DNA from: an uncultured Alistipes sp.
Lineage (GTDB): Bacteria; Bacteroidota; Bacteroidia; Bacteroidales; Rikenellaceae
DNA length: 64,000 nt
NCBI GenBank assembly: GCA_944322005.1
Contig: CALUNL010000006.1
Span: forward strand, 62,001-126,000
Direction: 5' to 3'
Positions within the stretch are counted from its first letter, which is position 1. Every line of letters starts with the position of its first letter. Positions 35,857-45,124 of the stretch are shown piece by piece. Below the pieces are notes generated by a model. The model saw only the letters and a list, made by a program, of their open reading frames with translations, was not told the DNA's origin and did no database searches. Position numbers and translations under genes: made by a program.

Positions 35857-35886
35857 CAAATATAATAAAAAAATCAGTTCTTCAAA
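35857..35886 (-). promoter_or_regulatory. Promoter of the downstream ompH
   Basis: Minus strand: TTTG (35886-35883), 18 bases, TATATTTG (35864-35857). It overlaps the end of the upstream ompH gene, so the second copy can be expressed separately. Confidence 0.65.
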
Positions 35887-36386
35887 AGATTTATTATGGC
35901 CTCGCTGTGGTCGAGCGAATCGGCGCTGTAGAGGACGTTCGGGTTCGACGCTATGTCGAGTACCATTTCATAGCCGTTGTCCTTCGCATACTTCTCGATG
36001 GCCGAGAATACGCGGCTCTGTATCGGCTGGATTAGCTCGATGCGTTTCTTCATGATGACTCCGTCGGCACCGAAAAGCGACTCCTGATACTCGGTGGCGG
36101 CCTTCTCCTGTGTCAGAATCTGGTTCTCCAACTGCGTGCGCAACTGTGCCGAAAGCGACTCCTTCTGCGCCATATAGCTGTTGTAGAGGCTCTCTATCTG
36201 CTCGAACTTTGCGTCGACCTCCTTCTGGTACTGTTTCGACATCTCGTCGAGCGAGGTTATGGCATTGTTGTATTCGTCGATGGACTTGAATATCTTTTCA
36301 CTGTTGACGACAACGTATTTCTGTGCAAAGGCCATCCCGGCCGATGCCATGACCATTGCTGCGGTCAGAATTATAAAACGCTTCAT
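35874..36386 (-). CDS. ompH: OmpH/Skp-family periplasmic chaperone, second copy
   Basis: 170 residues from ATG 36386. Signal peptide ASAGMAFAQ; the mature protein begins KYVVVNSEKIFKSIDEYN, with a long coiled hairpin (EVDAKFEQIESLYNSYMAQKESL). Same fold as the gene at 35238 but clearly diverged. It follows bamA by ~97 bases and is co-oriented. Double OmpH next to BamA is common in Bacteroidetes. Confidence 0.88.
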   Translation of the reverse strand: MKRFIILTAAMVMASAGMAFAQKYVVVNSEKIFKSIDEYNNAITSLDEMSKQYQKEVDAKFEQIESLYNSYMAQKESLSAQLRTQLENQILTQEKAATEYQESLFGADGVIMKKRIELIQPIQSRVFSAIEKYAKDNGYEMVLDIASNPNVLYSADSLDHSEAIINLLKN

Positions 36387-36482
36387 AGTTCCGTGCTTTT
36401 AAGGTTTTACTTATAACGTATCGTTTCTCAAATATATTGCCAAAAGTCCCTCTTATTAACCGTTGGATGCCGCTTTTCCGCA

Positions 36483-39170
36483 TCAGAAACTCTGTCCGAT
36501 GACGAAGTGGAACTGGCTTCCGCTGCGCTCGGTGCTTCCGGCCGGAGCGTCGAATCCCCAACCCCAGTCGATACCGAGCATTCCGACGATAGGCAGGTAA
36601 AGCCTTACGCCGACACCGGCCGACCTCTTGATCTTGAACGGCGAGAACTCCTTCCATGACGAGAATCCGTTACCTCCCTCGAGGAAGCCGAGTACGTATA
36701 TCTGCGACGACGGCTTGAGGATGATAGGGTAGCGCAACTCGAGCGTGTACTTGTTGTAGGCGATGGAGTATTTGCTGTTCGTAGGGTCGAGATCGCCGTC
36801 TTCGTAACCGCGCAGCGATATGATGTCGACTCCGTAGATGTCGTATCCCGTCATTCCGTCACCTCCGACCTGGAATCGTTCGAACGGCGACACCTTGTTC
36901 TTGTTGAAGTGTCCGACGAATCCCATCTCGGCCTTGGCCATCAGCACCAGTTTGTCGTTAGGTGTCAGCGCCTGGAACCACTGTGCCTTGAACCTCCACT
37001 TGTGGAACTCTATCCAGCGGTAGCGGTCCTGGTCGCTCATGTTGGGATCGGAGTAGTCCTTTTTGTCCCATGCCGAGAACGGCGGCGTTATCTGCAGCGA
37101 CAGCGAGATGTTGGATCCGCGGCGAGGGTATATCGGCTGGTCCGTCGAGTTTCTCTCGAGCACGAACCGCAGCGAGAGCATGTTGGCGTTACCGTCGGAC
37201 ATGATGAACGACGTATATCCCTTCAGACCGTAGCGCTGATATGCCAGCTCGGTGTAGAGCGAGAAATAAGGGTCCGGCCACGACAGACGCTTTCCGATTC
37301 CGACTGCCAGTCCGTATGAACGGAAGTATATGGTTGGCTTTTGCCAGAGGTAGTATGCGTCGTTCGTCTCGGAGATATGTCCCGATATGGTGAGCGAGTT
37401 AGGCTTGCGGCCTCCGAGCCAAGGGTCGGAGAAACTCAGCGCAAGGGCCTTGTAGTATGTACCGTTGGTCTGTCCCGAGATTTGGAGCCTCTGGTTCTGT
37501 CCCATTGGGTACGGTCTCCATGCGTTCTTCTTGAAGAAGTTGCGGATGGAGAGGTTGTTGAGCGTGATGCCCACCGAACCGACGAACGTTCCAGAGCCCC
37601 ATCCGGCCGCAATGTTGAACTGGTCGGATGCCTTCTCCTCAAGAGGCCAGTTGATGTCTACAAGTTCGTTCGACACCGGCTTGATGTCCGGCATGATGGC
37701 CTCCTCGTTGAAGTGCTGCATGGCTGCCAGCGTACGGATGGTCTGCATTATCAGCGCGCGGTTGTAGAGCTCGCCAGGACGGGTGTAGAGCTCGCGGCGG
37801 ATGACCTCGTCGTCGAGACGGTTGTTTCCCGATATGCCTACCTCGTTGATGGTGAACTGCTTGCCTTCGAATATCTTGATTTCGAGGTCGAGGGAGTCCT
37901 TGCCGATGATGATCTCGCTCGGCTCGATTTGCGACATGAGGTATCCGTCATTCTGGTAGAGCGACGATACGGAGAGATCATCCGGATTCTGCTCCTTGCC
38001 GATTCCGAGACGCTTGTGTATGGACTTCTTGTCGTAGACGTCACCCTTGTTGAGTGAAAGCATGCGCTGCAGGTCCTTGGTGTCGAAACGCGAGTTGCCG
38101 ACCCACGAGACGTTGCGGATATAGTACTTGTTGCCCTCCTCGAGGTTCACATGCACGCCGAGACGCTTCTCGTTGATGGTGTATACGGAGTCAGAAACGA
38201 CGTTGGCGTTGCGGTAGCCCTTCGAGTTGTAGAAGTCGATCAGAAGCTCCTTGTCGTTTTCGAAATCCTCCTCGTTGAACTTCGTGTTCTGCCAGAACAT
38301 GATGCTCGTCTTGTGTATCTTCTTGAAGGTGCGGCTCAACCGTTTGTCCGAAAAGTTGTTGTTTCCGGAGAATGTTATCTCGCCGACCCTGACACGCGCG
38401 TTCTTCTTGACGTTGAACGTCACGTTGACACCATAGGATATCATGGAGTCGTTCTCGATCTTCACGTCCACCTCGCAGTTGCGGAATCCCTTGTCGCCGA
38501 AGTGCTTCTTCAGGAGCTTGATATTCTTGTCGATGATATAGTCCGAAAGCTCGACTCGTCCGCGCTGCAGCTTGAACTCTTCAAGCAGATCCTTGGCCTT
38601 GCTCTTCGGTACGCCGGTTATGGCCCAGTTTACCACTCTCGGACGCTCCTTGAGCATTACTTCGAGGTCTACGCTGTCGCCCTCCATTGTGGCGCCGATC
38701 TTTATGTCGGCAAAATAGCGCTGTGACCAGAGTCGTGTCATTGCGTTCTGCACGAACGAACTCGGCAGGTATACGGAGTCGCCCGGGACGAGGCCCGATG
38801 CCGACCGCAATATGTCGTGGTTGAAATGTTCGGCCCCGTGGATGTTCACGCGGCGCAGGTAGTACATTTTGCTGCTCTTTGCGTCGATGAACTCGGCGTG
38901 TTCAGGCATGACGAACGTGTCTATCGCCTTTTTGTCCTGTTGCAGAGAATCGGTCCGCTCTTCATCCCCCGCCGGCATTCCCGGAATACCGGCCGCCGGT
39001 GCCGTTCCGGGAGCCTTTCCCGGATGGTGCCTTTCAGCCCTGCGACTCTCCTTGCCGATGCTCGGCTTGTCCTTGTGCTTGTCAGGACCCGTTCCGCTCG
39101 ACTGTGCGTATGCCTCGAGTGACAACATTGCCGCTGCAGCGAACAGGAATACCGTCAATAAATGTCTCAT
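36483..39170 (-). CDS. bamA: Outer-membrane protein assembly factor BamA
   Basis: 895 residues from ATG 39170. A signal peptide (MLSLEAYAQ), a Pro/Lys-rich linker (~25-85), then five POTRA-like repeats (~95-480; for example RVGEITFSGNNNFSDKRLSRT, YIRNVSWVGNSRFDTKDLQRM), and a C-terminal Omp85 beta-barrel (~490-895) ending GSQFHFVIGQSF with a terminal aromatic residue, the outer-membrane signature. It inserts beta-barrels into the outer membrane. Length is normal for Bacteroidetes. Immediately before uppS and after two ompH copies on the minus strand. Confidence 0.95.
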   Translation of the reverse strand: MRHLLTVFLFAAAAMLSLEAYAQSSGTGPDKHKDKPSIGKESRRAERHHPGKAPGTAPAAGIPGMPAGDEERTDSLQQDKKAIDTFVMPEHAEFIDAKSSKMYYLRRVNIHGAEHFNHDILRSASGLVPGDSVYLPSSFVQNAMTRLWSQRYFADIKIGATMEGDSVDLEVMLKERPRVVNWAITGVPKSKAKDLLEEFKLQRGRVELSDYIIDKNIKLLKKHFGDKGFRNCEVDVKIENDSMISYGVNVTFNVKKNARVRVGEITFSGNNNFSDKRLSRTFKKIHKTSIMFWQNTKFNEEDFENDKELLIDFYNSKGYRNANVVSDSVYTINEKRLGVHVNLEEGNKYYIRNVSWVGNSRFDTKDLQRMLSLNKGDVYDKKSIHKRLGIGKEQNPDDLSVSSLYQNDGYLMSQIEPSEIIIGKDSLDLEIKIFEGKQFTINEVGISGNNRLDDEVIRRELYTRPGELYNRALIMQTIRTLAAMQHFNEEAIMPDIKPVSNELVDINWPLEEKASDQFNIAAGWGSGTFVGSVGITLNNLSIRNFFKKNAWRPYPMGQNQRLQISGQTNGTYYKALALSFSDPWLGGRKPNSLTISGHISETNDAYYLWQKPTIYFRSYGLAVGIGKRLSWPDPYFSLYTELAYQRYGLKGYTSFIMSDGNANMLSLRFVLERNSTDQPIYPRRGSNISLSLQITPPFSAWDKKDYSDPNMSDQDRYRWIEFHKWRFKAQWFQALTPNDKLVLMAKAEMGFVGHFNKNKVSPFERFQVGGDGMTGYDIYGVDIISLRGYEDGDLDPTNSKYSIAYNKYTLELRYPIILKPSSQIYVLGFLEGGNGFSSWKEFSPFKIKRSAGVGVRLYLPIVGMLGIDWGWGFDAPAGSTERSGSQFHFVIGQSF

Positions 39171-39197
39171 CGAAATCGAAAATCTCTTCTTTTATTA

Positions 39198-39908
39198 TTA
39201 CAATCGGCCGTATCGGCGCTCTCTTCCCGCATACTCTTCCAGTGCCTTGTCGAACTCTTCCTGCCCGAAATCAGGCCACAGTACCTGTGGGAAATACATC
39301 TCTGCATATGATGCCTGCCAAAGCAGGAAGTTGCTCAAACGGCACTCGCCGCTGGTACGGATGATGAAGTCCGGGTCCGGTATGCCTGCCGTGTACAGTG
39401 AGTCGGACACCGCTTTCTCGGAGATATCTTCCGGCCGGATCTCTCCGGCTGCGGCCCTCTCCGCCAGCACTCTGGCTGCACGGGCAATCTCCTCGCGCGA
39501 CGAATAGTCGAATGCGAGTATCAGTGTCAGCCTGTCTCCGCCGGCAGTTTCGCGTTCGATCCTCTCCAGATGCGCGTTCACCTGTTCCGAGAAGCGGTCG
39601 CGGCGGCCTATCAGCCTCACCCTTACGCGCTCCTCAATCAGTTCCGGTGTCTGCTCGGTAACGCACTGACAGAAAAGACCCATGAGGGCATCGACCTCTT
39701 CGGCCGGACGTCCCCAGTTCTCTCCCGAGAATGCGTACAGCGTAAGATACCGCACGCCGTTGCGGGCCGCGGCCTTTATGCAGGCCTTGACCGACTTCAC
39801 CCCTTCGATGTGACCCTCGTAGCGCGGCTTCCCGTGCTTCTCGGCCCATCGTCCGTTGCCGTCCATTATGATGGCGACATGGGCGGGTATGCGTTTGGAT
39901 TCGTTCAT
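39198..39908 (-). CDS. uppS: Undecaprenyl diphosphate synthase (UppS)
   Basis: 236 residues from ATG 39908. It adds eight isopentenyl units to farnesyl-PP for the cell-wall lipid carrier. The N-terminal HVAIIMDGNGRWAEKHG carries catalytic Asp16; YLTLYAFSGENWGRPAEEV and DFIIRTSGECRLSNFLLWQASYAEMYF are the other conserved blocks. It starts 28 bases before bamA. The cytoplasmic enzyme is essential. A TATATTTG box just upstream serves it. Confidence 0.95.
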   Translation of the reverse strand: MNESKRIPAHVAIIMDGNGRWAEKHGKPRYEGHIEGVKSVKACIKAAARNGVRYLTLYAFSGENWGRPAEEVDALMGLFCQCVTEQTPELIEERVRVRLIGRRDRFSEQVNAHLERIERETAGGDRLTLILAFDYSSREEIARAARVLAERAAAGEIRPEDISEKAVSDSLYTAGIPDPDFIIRTSGECRLSNFLLWQASYAEMYFPQVLWPDFGQEEFDKALEEYAGRERRYGRL

Positions 39909-39916
39909 ATAACTCG

Positions 39917-39924
39917 CAAATATA
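39917..39924 (-). promoter_or_regulatory. -7 element before uppS
   Basis: The minus strand reads TATATTTG (39924-39917), 9 bases before the ATG, so the message would be nearly leaderless. A TTG at 39948-39946 lies 21 bases further upstream as a possible -33 box. Confidence 0.55.
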
Positions 39925-39956
39925 TCACTTTTTTTTGAATACGCACAATTTGCGGA

Positions 39957-40832
39957 TTACCGAACGTCGATCCCCCACATCATCTTATCCCGTAACGTTC
40001 CGTAGAATGATATATTGTGCGGAACGGCCAAAGAAATAACCCTTTCGGCCAGTTTTATGACAAATGACGCCCCGTCAGGTATCTTCATCGTGCGGTTGTC
40101 TATGGATATGGAAGCGGTGTTGCCCCTGGTGCGTATGCGAAGCGATATGACGCTGCCGTCGGACATCACTATCGGACGCATCGTCAGGTTGTGCGGCGAC
40201 ATGGGCGTGAGGACCACTGCGCGGCACGAAGGCGATATTATCGGACCTCCGGCGCTGAGCGAGTATGCCGTCGATCCGGTCGGCGTGGATACTATGATTC
40301 CGTCGCCGTTGTAGGTAGACACCCTCTCGCCGTCGACCGAGACCTCGATGGCTATCATTGTGGCTCCGAGTCTCTGTACGGAGACCTCGTTGAGTGCGAA
40401 CATCGACCCCTGCACGCCATCGAACATGCCGTCGGCCTGCAGCATGGTACGCTTCTCTATGTGCAGGTTCCCATCGGCTATCGACCGGAAGACGTTTGCG
40501 ATCTCCGTGCGCGGCGCCATGGCCAGAAAGCCGAGGTGGCCGGCATTGATTCCCACTACGGGAACATCCTCGCCGTTGAGGCGGTGTATGCCTTCAAGCA
40601 GGGTCCCGTCGCCTCCGTAGCACACCATGACGGTGTCGCGGTCCTGTTCCCCGACGTGCTCCCCGTACTGCCTGTCGGCCGGAATCTCACGGCCGGTGAG
40701 ATTGTGGACGAGCTCCGCAAATTCACGGTTTACGGCATAGTCGAATCCGTAACGTTCGATCTCGGAGAATATTTCCGCTATGTCCTCGTTGCGCCGGTCG
40801 GCCTTCGGTCGAGAAAAAAGGAGGATTTTCAT
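39957..40832 (-). CDS. nadK: NAD kinase
   Basis: 291 residues from ATG 40832. It phosphorylates NAD to NADP. Signature VMVCYGGDGTLLEGIHRL (GGDG nucleotide-binding site) and VVGINAGHLGFLAM, with the C-terminal beta domain STPTGSTAYSLSAGGPIISP. Length is normal. It lies between uppS and the divergent pdxJ, a conserved order in Bacteroidales. Confidence 0.95.
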   Translation of the reverse strand: MKILLFSRPKADRRNEDIAEIFSEIERYGFDYAVNREFAELVHNLTGREIPADRQYGEHVGEQDRDTVMVCYGGDGTLLEGIHRLNGEDVPVVGINAGHLGFLAMAPRTEIANVFRSIADGNLHIEKRTMLQADGMFDGVQGSMFALNEVSVQRLGATMIAIEVSVDGERVSTYNGDGIIVSTPTGSTAYSLSAGGPIISPSCRAVVLTPMSPHNLTMRPIVMSDGSVISLRIRTRGNTASISIDNRTMKIPDGASFVIKLAERVISLAVPHNISFYGTLRDKMMWGIDVR

Positions 40833-40866
40833 CTTGCGTATTCCGAAAAATATTAACTTTACACCA

Positions 40867-40874
40867 CAAATATA
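40867..40874 (-). promoter_or_regulatory. -7 element before nadK
   Basis: TATATTTG on the minus strand (40874-40867), 35 bases before the nadK ATG. Confidence 0.55.
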
Positions 40875-40943
40875 ACTATTTTTGGGTTATCCCGAACTCC
40901 TGCGGACGGTTTGTGCCGCGGGGTCCGTTCAAGTTTCGGAAAT

Positions 40944-41663
40944 ATGACCAGACTCAGTGTGAACATAAACAAGATTGCCGTCATCCGCAACTCGCGCGGC
41001 GGCAACTTGCCCGATGTGGAGCGTGCGGCGCTCGACATCGAGCGTTTCGGTGCCGAAGGCATCACGGTGCATCCGCGTCCGGATGCGCGCCACATACGTT
41101 ACGACGACGTGCGCGCCCTCAAGAGGTCGCTTTCGGTCGAGCTCAATGTCGAGGGCAATCCCATCGACAGTTTCGTCTCGCTTGTCGAGGAGGTGCGTCC
41201 GGCACAGGTGACCCTCGTGCCCGATGCGGCCGACGCCATAACCTCGAATGCCGGTTGGGACACGGTCGCCAACCGCGCCTTCCTGACCGACATGTGCGAC
41301 CGCTTCCGCGAGGCGGGGATAAGGGTTTCGATATTTGTCGACCCGGTTCCGGAGATGGTCGAGGGGGCCCGCGAGTGCGGTGCCGACCGTGTCGAACTCT
41401 ATACAGAGTCATATGCGGCCCTCTATCCGTCGGGTGCCGAAAAGGCCATAGCCCGGTATGTGGCTGCGGCGGAGACGGCGCGCGACTGCGGCCTCGGCCT
41501 CAATGCCGGTCATGACCTCTCGCTCGTAAACCTTCACTATTTCATAGAGCGCATACCGTGGTGCGACGAGGTGTCGATCGGCCACGCGCTCATAAGCGAC
41601 GCCCTGTACTACGGCCTCGAGAATACGGTCCAGATGTACATGCGCGAACTGAAAATCCGTTGA
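40944..41663 (+). CDS. pdxJ: Pyridoxine 5'-phosphate synthase (PdxJ)
   Basis: 239 residues from ATG 40944; a longer frame from 40911 is rejected because the MTRLSVNINKIAVIRNSRGG start is canonical. It condenses 1-deoxyxylulose 5-phosphate with 3-amino-2-oxopropyl phosphate. Conserved GAEGITVHPRPDARHIRYDDV, VELYTESYA and GLNAGHDLSLVNL (TIM barrel). Divergent from nadK and 3 bases before cca. Confidence 0.95.
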   Translation: MTRLSVNINKIAVIRNSRGGNLPDVERAALDIERFGAEGITVHPRPDARHIRYDDVRALKRSLSVELNVEGNPIDSFVSLVEEVRPAQVTLVPDAADAITSNAGWDTVANRAFLTDMCDRFREAGIRVSIFVDPVPEMVEGARECGADRVELYTESYAALYPSGAEKAIARYVAAAETARDCGLGLNAGHDLSLVNLHYFIERIPWCDEVSIGHALISDALYYGLENTVQMYMRELKIR

Positions 41664-41666
41664 CGC

Positions 41667-43076
41667 ATGGCATCCGACCCGTTGTCGCTCCCAGTATTCC
41701 GCCGCATATCGCGCATTGCGGACCGCCGCGGCGTGCAGGCCTTCGTCATAGGCGGCTATGTGCGTGACCACTATCTCGGCCGCGAGTGTTCGGACATCGA
41801 TGTAGTTGTTGTCGGCAGCGGCATAGAGGTGGCCTCGGAGCTCGGGAAGGAGCTTCACGCGAAGGTCTCGGTGTTCAAGACCTTCGGTACGGCGATGCTG
41901 CGCTCGGAGGGGCTGTGCATCGAGTTCGTGGGGGCGAGGAAGGAGTCCTACTCTCCCGATTCGCGCAAGCCGCATGTCGAGGACGGTACGGTCGAGGACG
42001 ACCAGCGCCGGCGCGACTTCACGGTCAACGCCATGGCATGGTCGCTCAATGCCGATACGTTCGGCGAGCTTGTCGACCCGTTCGACGGCATGAAGGACCT
42101 GCATGACGGCATCATACGCACCCCGTGCGACCCCGACATAACCTTCTCGGACGACCCGCTGCGCATGATGCGCGGCATAAGGTTCGCCACGCAACTCGGG
42201 TTCAGCATAGACGACGCCACATTCGATGCCATAGGCCGCAACCGCGAGCGCATCTCCATCGTCTCGCGCGAGCGGATAATAACCGAGCTCAACAAGATTG
42301 TCGCCTCGCCCGTCCCTTCGGTCGGCTTCATGCTGCTGGAGCGTTCGGGCCTGCTGCAACTGATATTCCCGGAGATGCATGCGTTGTGCGGCGTCGAGCG
42401 CCGCGGGAACCATGCCCACAAGGACAACTTCCTGCATACGCTCAAGGTTCTGGACAATGTGGCGCGCCGCAGCGACGATCTGTGGCTGCGCTGGGCCGCC
42501 GTGCTGCACGACATCGCCAAGCCGCAGACCAAGTCCTACGACCCGCAGGCCGGATGGTCGTTCCACGGCCACGAGGTCCTCGGTTCGAAGATGGTCCCGG
42601 TGATATTCCGCCGCCTGAAGCTGCCGATGAACGAGCACATGAAGTTCGTGCAGAAGATGGTCTTCCTCCACCTGCGCCCGATAATCCTCTCGGAGGATAT
42701 GGTCACCGACTCCGCCGTGCGGCGCCTGCTGTTCGAGGCTGGCGACGACATCGAGTCGCTCATGACCCTGTGCGAGGCCGACATAACCTCCGGAATAGAT
42801 GCCAAGGTCAAGCGCTACATGGCCAACTTCGAGCTGGTGCGCCGCAAGATGAAGGACCTTGAGGAGCGCGACCGCATCCGCAACTTCCAGCCTCCGATTA
42901 CGGGCGACGTCATCATGCGCGAATACGATATCGAGCCTTGCAACACCATCGGCGAGATCAAGGAGATAATCAAGAACGCGATACTCGACGGCGAGATTCC
43001 GAACGAGTACGATGCGGCCCATGCCATGCTCGAACGGCTTGCGGCCGAACGGGGCCTCGTCAGGCGCGGACAATAG
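41667..43076 (+). CDS. cca: CCA tRNA nucleotidyltransferase with HD domain
   Basis: 469 residues from ATG 41667. The class II nucleotidyltransferase head (FVIGGYVRDHYLGRECSDIDVVVVG, catalytic DxD) adds CCA to tRNA 3' ends; RRRDFTVNAMAWSL and DPLRMMRGIRFATQLGF follow. An HD hydrolase domain lies at ~245-360 (HKDNFLHTLKVLDNV, WAAVLHDIAKP). It is needed here because tRNA-Gly in this window lacks an encoded CCA. Directly after pdxJ. Confidence 0.93.
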   Translation: MASDPLSLPVFRRISRIADRRGVQAFVIGGYVRDHYLGRECSDIDVVVVGSGIEVASELGKELHAKVSVFKTFGTAMLRSEGLCIEFVGARKESYSPDSRKPHVEDGTVEDDQRRRDFTVNAMAWSLNADTFGELVDPFDGMKDLHDGIIRTPCDPDITFSDDPLRMMRGIRFATQLGFSIDDATFDAIGRNRERISIVSRERIITELNKIVASPVPSVGFMLLERSGLLQLIFPEMHALCGVERRGNHAHKDNFLHTLKVLDNVARRSDDLWLRWAAVLHDIAKPQTKSYDPQAGWSFHGHEVLGSKMVPVIFRRLKLPMNEHMKFVQKMVFLHLRPIILSEDMVTDSAVRRLLFEAGDDIESLMTLCEADITSGIDAKVKRYMANFELVRRKMKDLEERDRIRNFQPPITGDVIMREYDIEPCNTIGEIKEIIKNAILDGEIPNEYDAAHAMLERLAAERGLVRRGQ

Positions 43077-43121
43077 CATCCCGATGCGTTTCGGCGCGAT
43101 AATTGCCGCCGAAGCCGGATT

Positions 43122-44081
43122 GTGGGCAAATTCCGTTACAATCTGGCGCTTGTGGTCGCGAACATCCTGTTCGGGGCCAACTTCTCGTTCTATGTCTCGC
43201 TGACGCGGCACTACCTGAACTTCGGGCAGGTATTCATGCTCCAGATTCTCGCTGCCGCGGCGTTCTTCATTCCGTCGGCGCTTTTTTCCAGACGTTCGTA
43301 CAGAATTCCGGTCGAGGATTTCGGCAACATATTCATCGTCGCGCTGATGGTGATATACGGCTGGATGTACCTGCTGGTGTGGGGCGCCTCGTGCACCAAC
43401 CCTATCGACGCATCGACGATAGCCACGCTCGGACCGGTCTTCACGCTCTTTGTGGCGCACATCGTCGACACGCGCCGCATAACATGGGTGCGGGCGCTCG
43501 GGGCGGCCGTCGCTCTGGCGGGTGCGGGGGTGCTGCTGGTCGACAAGGGCTCATCGCTCGTGAGCGACGGGGCCGAAGGTTTCGGCAATGCACTCGTGCT
43601 GTGCGCAGTCATGGCCATAGCCGCCAATACGGTCATCATAAAGCCTCAGCTCAAGCGCTACGGCGTTGCGGTGGTCGTGGGATGGTTCTACATCATAGGC
43701 TTTGCGCTGACCGCGCCGTTCTTCTGGGATGAGATACGCGGACTCGACCCGCTTTCTCTTCCGCCCGGGGCGCAGGCCGAACTGCTCTACATAATGGTTC
43801 CGGGAACCGTATTGCCGCTCTATCTGCTGTATCTCGGCACGGAGCACCTTACGTCGGTGCACACGGCTCTGTACCGCTACATACAGCCCGTCGTGGCCAC
43901 CGTGCTGTCGCTCCTGCGCGGGCAGAGCACGATAGACCGTGCCAATATCGTCGGGGCCTCGCTGATATTCGTCGGGATAATCTTCGTCGTGGCAGGGTTC
44001 AGCCGCAGGCGCAGGCCTCCGCACCTGCCTCCGCCGCTGTCCGGCACGGATTCGCACGCAACCGTGCCGCACCGCCCCTGA
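43122..44081 (+). CDS. EamA/DMT-family membrane transporter
   Basis: 319 residues with a GTG start at 43122 (GTGGGC); no in-frame ATG lies nearby, so the start is somewhat uncertain. Ten hydrophobic helices in two EamA repeats: the first opens RYNLALVVANILFGANFSFY, the second GNALVLCAVMAIAANTVIIK. Drug/metabolite exporter family; the substrate is unknown. The tail is basic and Pro-rich (SRRRRPPHLPPPLSG). 45 bases after cca. Confidence 0.85.
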   Translation: MGKFRYNLALVVANILFGANFSFYVSLTRHYLNFGQVFMLQILAAAAFFIPSALFSRRSYRIPVEDFGNIFIVALMVIYGWMYLLVWGASCTNPIDASTIATLGPVFTLFVAHIVDTRRITWVRALGAAVALAGAGVLLVDKGSSLVSDGAEGFGNALVLCAVMAIAANTVIIKPQLKRYGVAVVVGWFYIIGFALTAPFFWDEIRGLDPLSLPPGAQAELLYIMVPGTVLPLYLLYLGTEHLTSVHTALYRYIQPVVATVLSLLRGQSTIDRANIVGASLIFVGIIFVVAGFSRRRRPPHLPPPLSGTDSHATVPHRP

Positions 44082-44156
44082 AAGGTACGGACGGAGGAGA
44101 GTGCATGACGCGCTCCGGACGCCGATATGGTTTAACGATACGTGATAAAGATTTTC

Positions 44157-44188
44157 TTTGCTTGATAAACAATAATTTTGTATATTTG
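44157..44188 (+). promoter_or_regulatory. Promoter of the 44215 lipoprotein
   Basis: TTTG (44157-44160), 20 bases, TATATTTG (44181-44188). Confidence 0.7.
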
Positions 44189-44214
44189 TTTACCAGACCA
44201 AATCTCCGGAGACC

Positions 44215-44646
44215 ATGAACAGATTTCTTTCCCTGTTATTGCCAGTGATGTCACTGGCATTTGCAGGCTGCAGTGGCGTGGACGTATACTACTCCTCGCG
44301 TTCCGAAATGGTGGTCGTGAACGGCAGTTCGCATACGGTTGCCGTCAGCAACGCCGATACGGGACTCGACTTTACGATAGCTCCCGGAGATGAGTATGTG
44401 TACGCCTCCGACAGGGGCGTCGACATGTGGTGGTTCCTTGAATTGACCGGAGAGCGGTGCCAGGTCGTCTTCGACAATACCGTATGCGTTTGGCATACCC
44501 CGGGAGGCGAACACAGCATCTGCGACGGGGAGTCTTTCGTGAAGGAGATAGAGAACGAGTTCATGTACAACGAATCGAGCGTATATACATATACGTTTAC
44601 CGACGCCGACTACGAGCGGGCGCTTTTGCAGGGTACGGCGGATTAA
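44215..44646 (+). CDS. Small lipoprotein of unknown function
   Basis: 143 residues from ATG 44215. The lipobox LAFAGC gives an N-terminal lipidated Cys. A small beta-rich domain (VVVNGSSHTVAVSNADTGLDFTIAPG) follows, with C-terminal strands. No family is recognised. It has its own promoter and a bidirectional terminator; a stand-alone unit. Confidence 0.65.
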   Translation: MNRFLSLLLPVMSLAFAGCSGVDVYYSSRSEMVVVNGSSHTVAVSNADTGLDFTIAPGDEYVYASDRGVDMWWFLELTGERCQVVFDNTVCVWHTPGGEHSICDGESFVKEIENEFMYNESSVYTYTFTDADYERALLQGTAD

Positions 44647-44668
44647 CCCCTTCGCAGGGACGGTCATG

Positions 44669-44702
44669 AAAAATCCGCACATCGGAGGATGTGCGGATTT
44701 TT
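44669..44702. terminator. Bidirectional terminator between the lipoprotein and thioesterase genes
   Basis: A 15-bp stem (44669-44683 with 44688-44702) and a 4-base loop, A-run on the left and T-run on the right. Confidence 0.85.
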
Positions 44703-44719
44703 CGTGTGCATACGCCCGG

Positions 44720-45124
44720 CTATCCGAGCAGTTTCGTGCGCCACTCGTCGGGCAGCGGGGCCGATGCCTGCTTTGCGAAGTCGAAGACAGCCATCACCGT
44801 AAGGCTGTCGCTCACGGTCGCGCCGTCGCGGCGGTCTACCATGCTTTGGAAGAGCGTGACGCTCTTGTCGCCGGTCTTGCGGACCGAGGTGTGCACCTCT
44901 ATGTCGTCCGTGTAGCGTATCTGGCGGAAGAAGTTGTTGGTGGTCGCCACCGTGACCAGCGAGAGCCCTCCGAACGGGCCGGAGAGCGACAGCACCTGCC
45001 GCATGAAGTCGGTCTTTCCGAGGTCGAAATACATCTGCTGGCTGGCGTTGTTCACGTGGCCGAACATGTCGACATCCGAGAACCTTATCTGAATCGGGGT
45101 TACGACGGTGCGCGGCATGGTCAT
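44720..45124 (-). CDS. Acyl-CoA thioesterase (4-hydroxybenzoyl-CoA thioesterase family)
   Basis: 134 residues from ATG 45124. A single hotdog fold: QIRFSDVDMFGHVNNASQQMYFD carries the conserved Asp (DVDMFGHVNN), the family catalytic signature. It cleaves acyl-CoA thioesters; the chain length is unknown. Its start overlaps the tsaC stop by four bases, so they are co-translated. Confidence 0.85.
   Translation of the reverse strand: MTMPRTVVTPIQIRFSDVDMFGHVNNASQQMYFDLGKTDFMRQVLSLSGPFGGLSLVTVATTNNFFRQIRYTDDIEVHTSVRKTGDKSVTLFQSMVDRRDGATVSDSLTVMAVFDFAKQASAPLPDEWRTKLLG

Noticed and set aside
40911-40943. Upstream start for pdxJ
   Set aside because: The extra residues are not part of PdxJ; ATG 40944 gives the canonical N-terminus.
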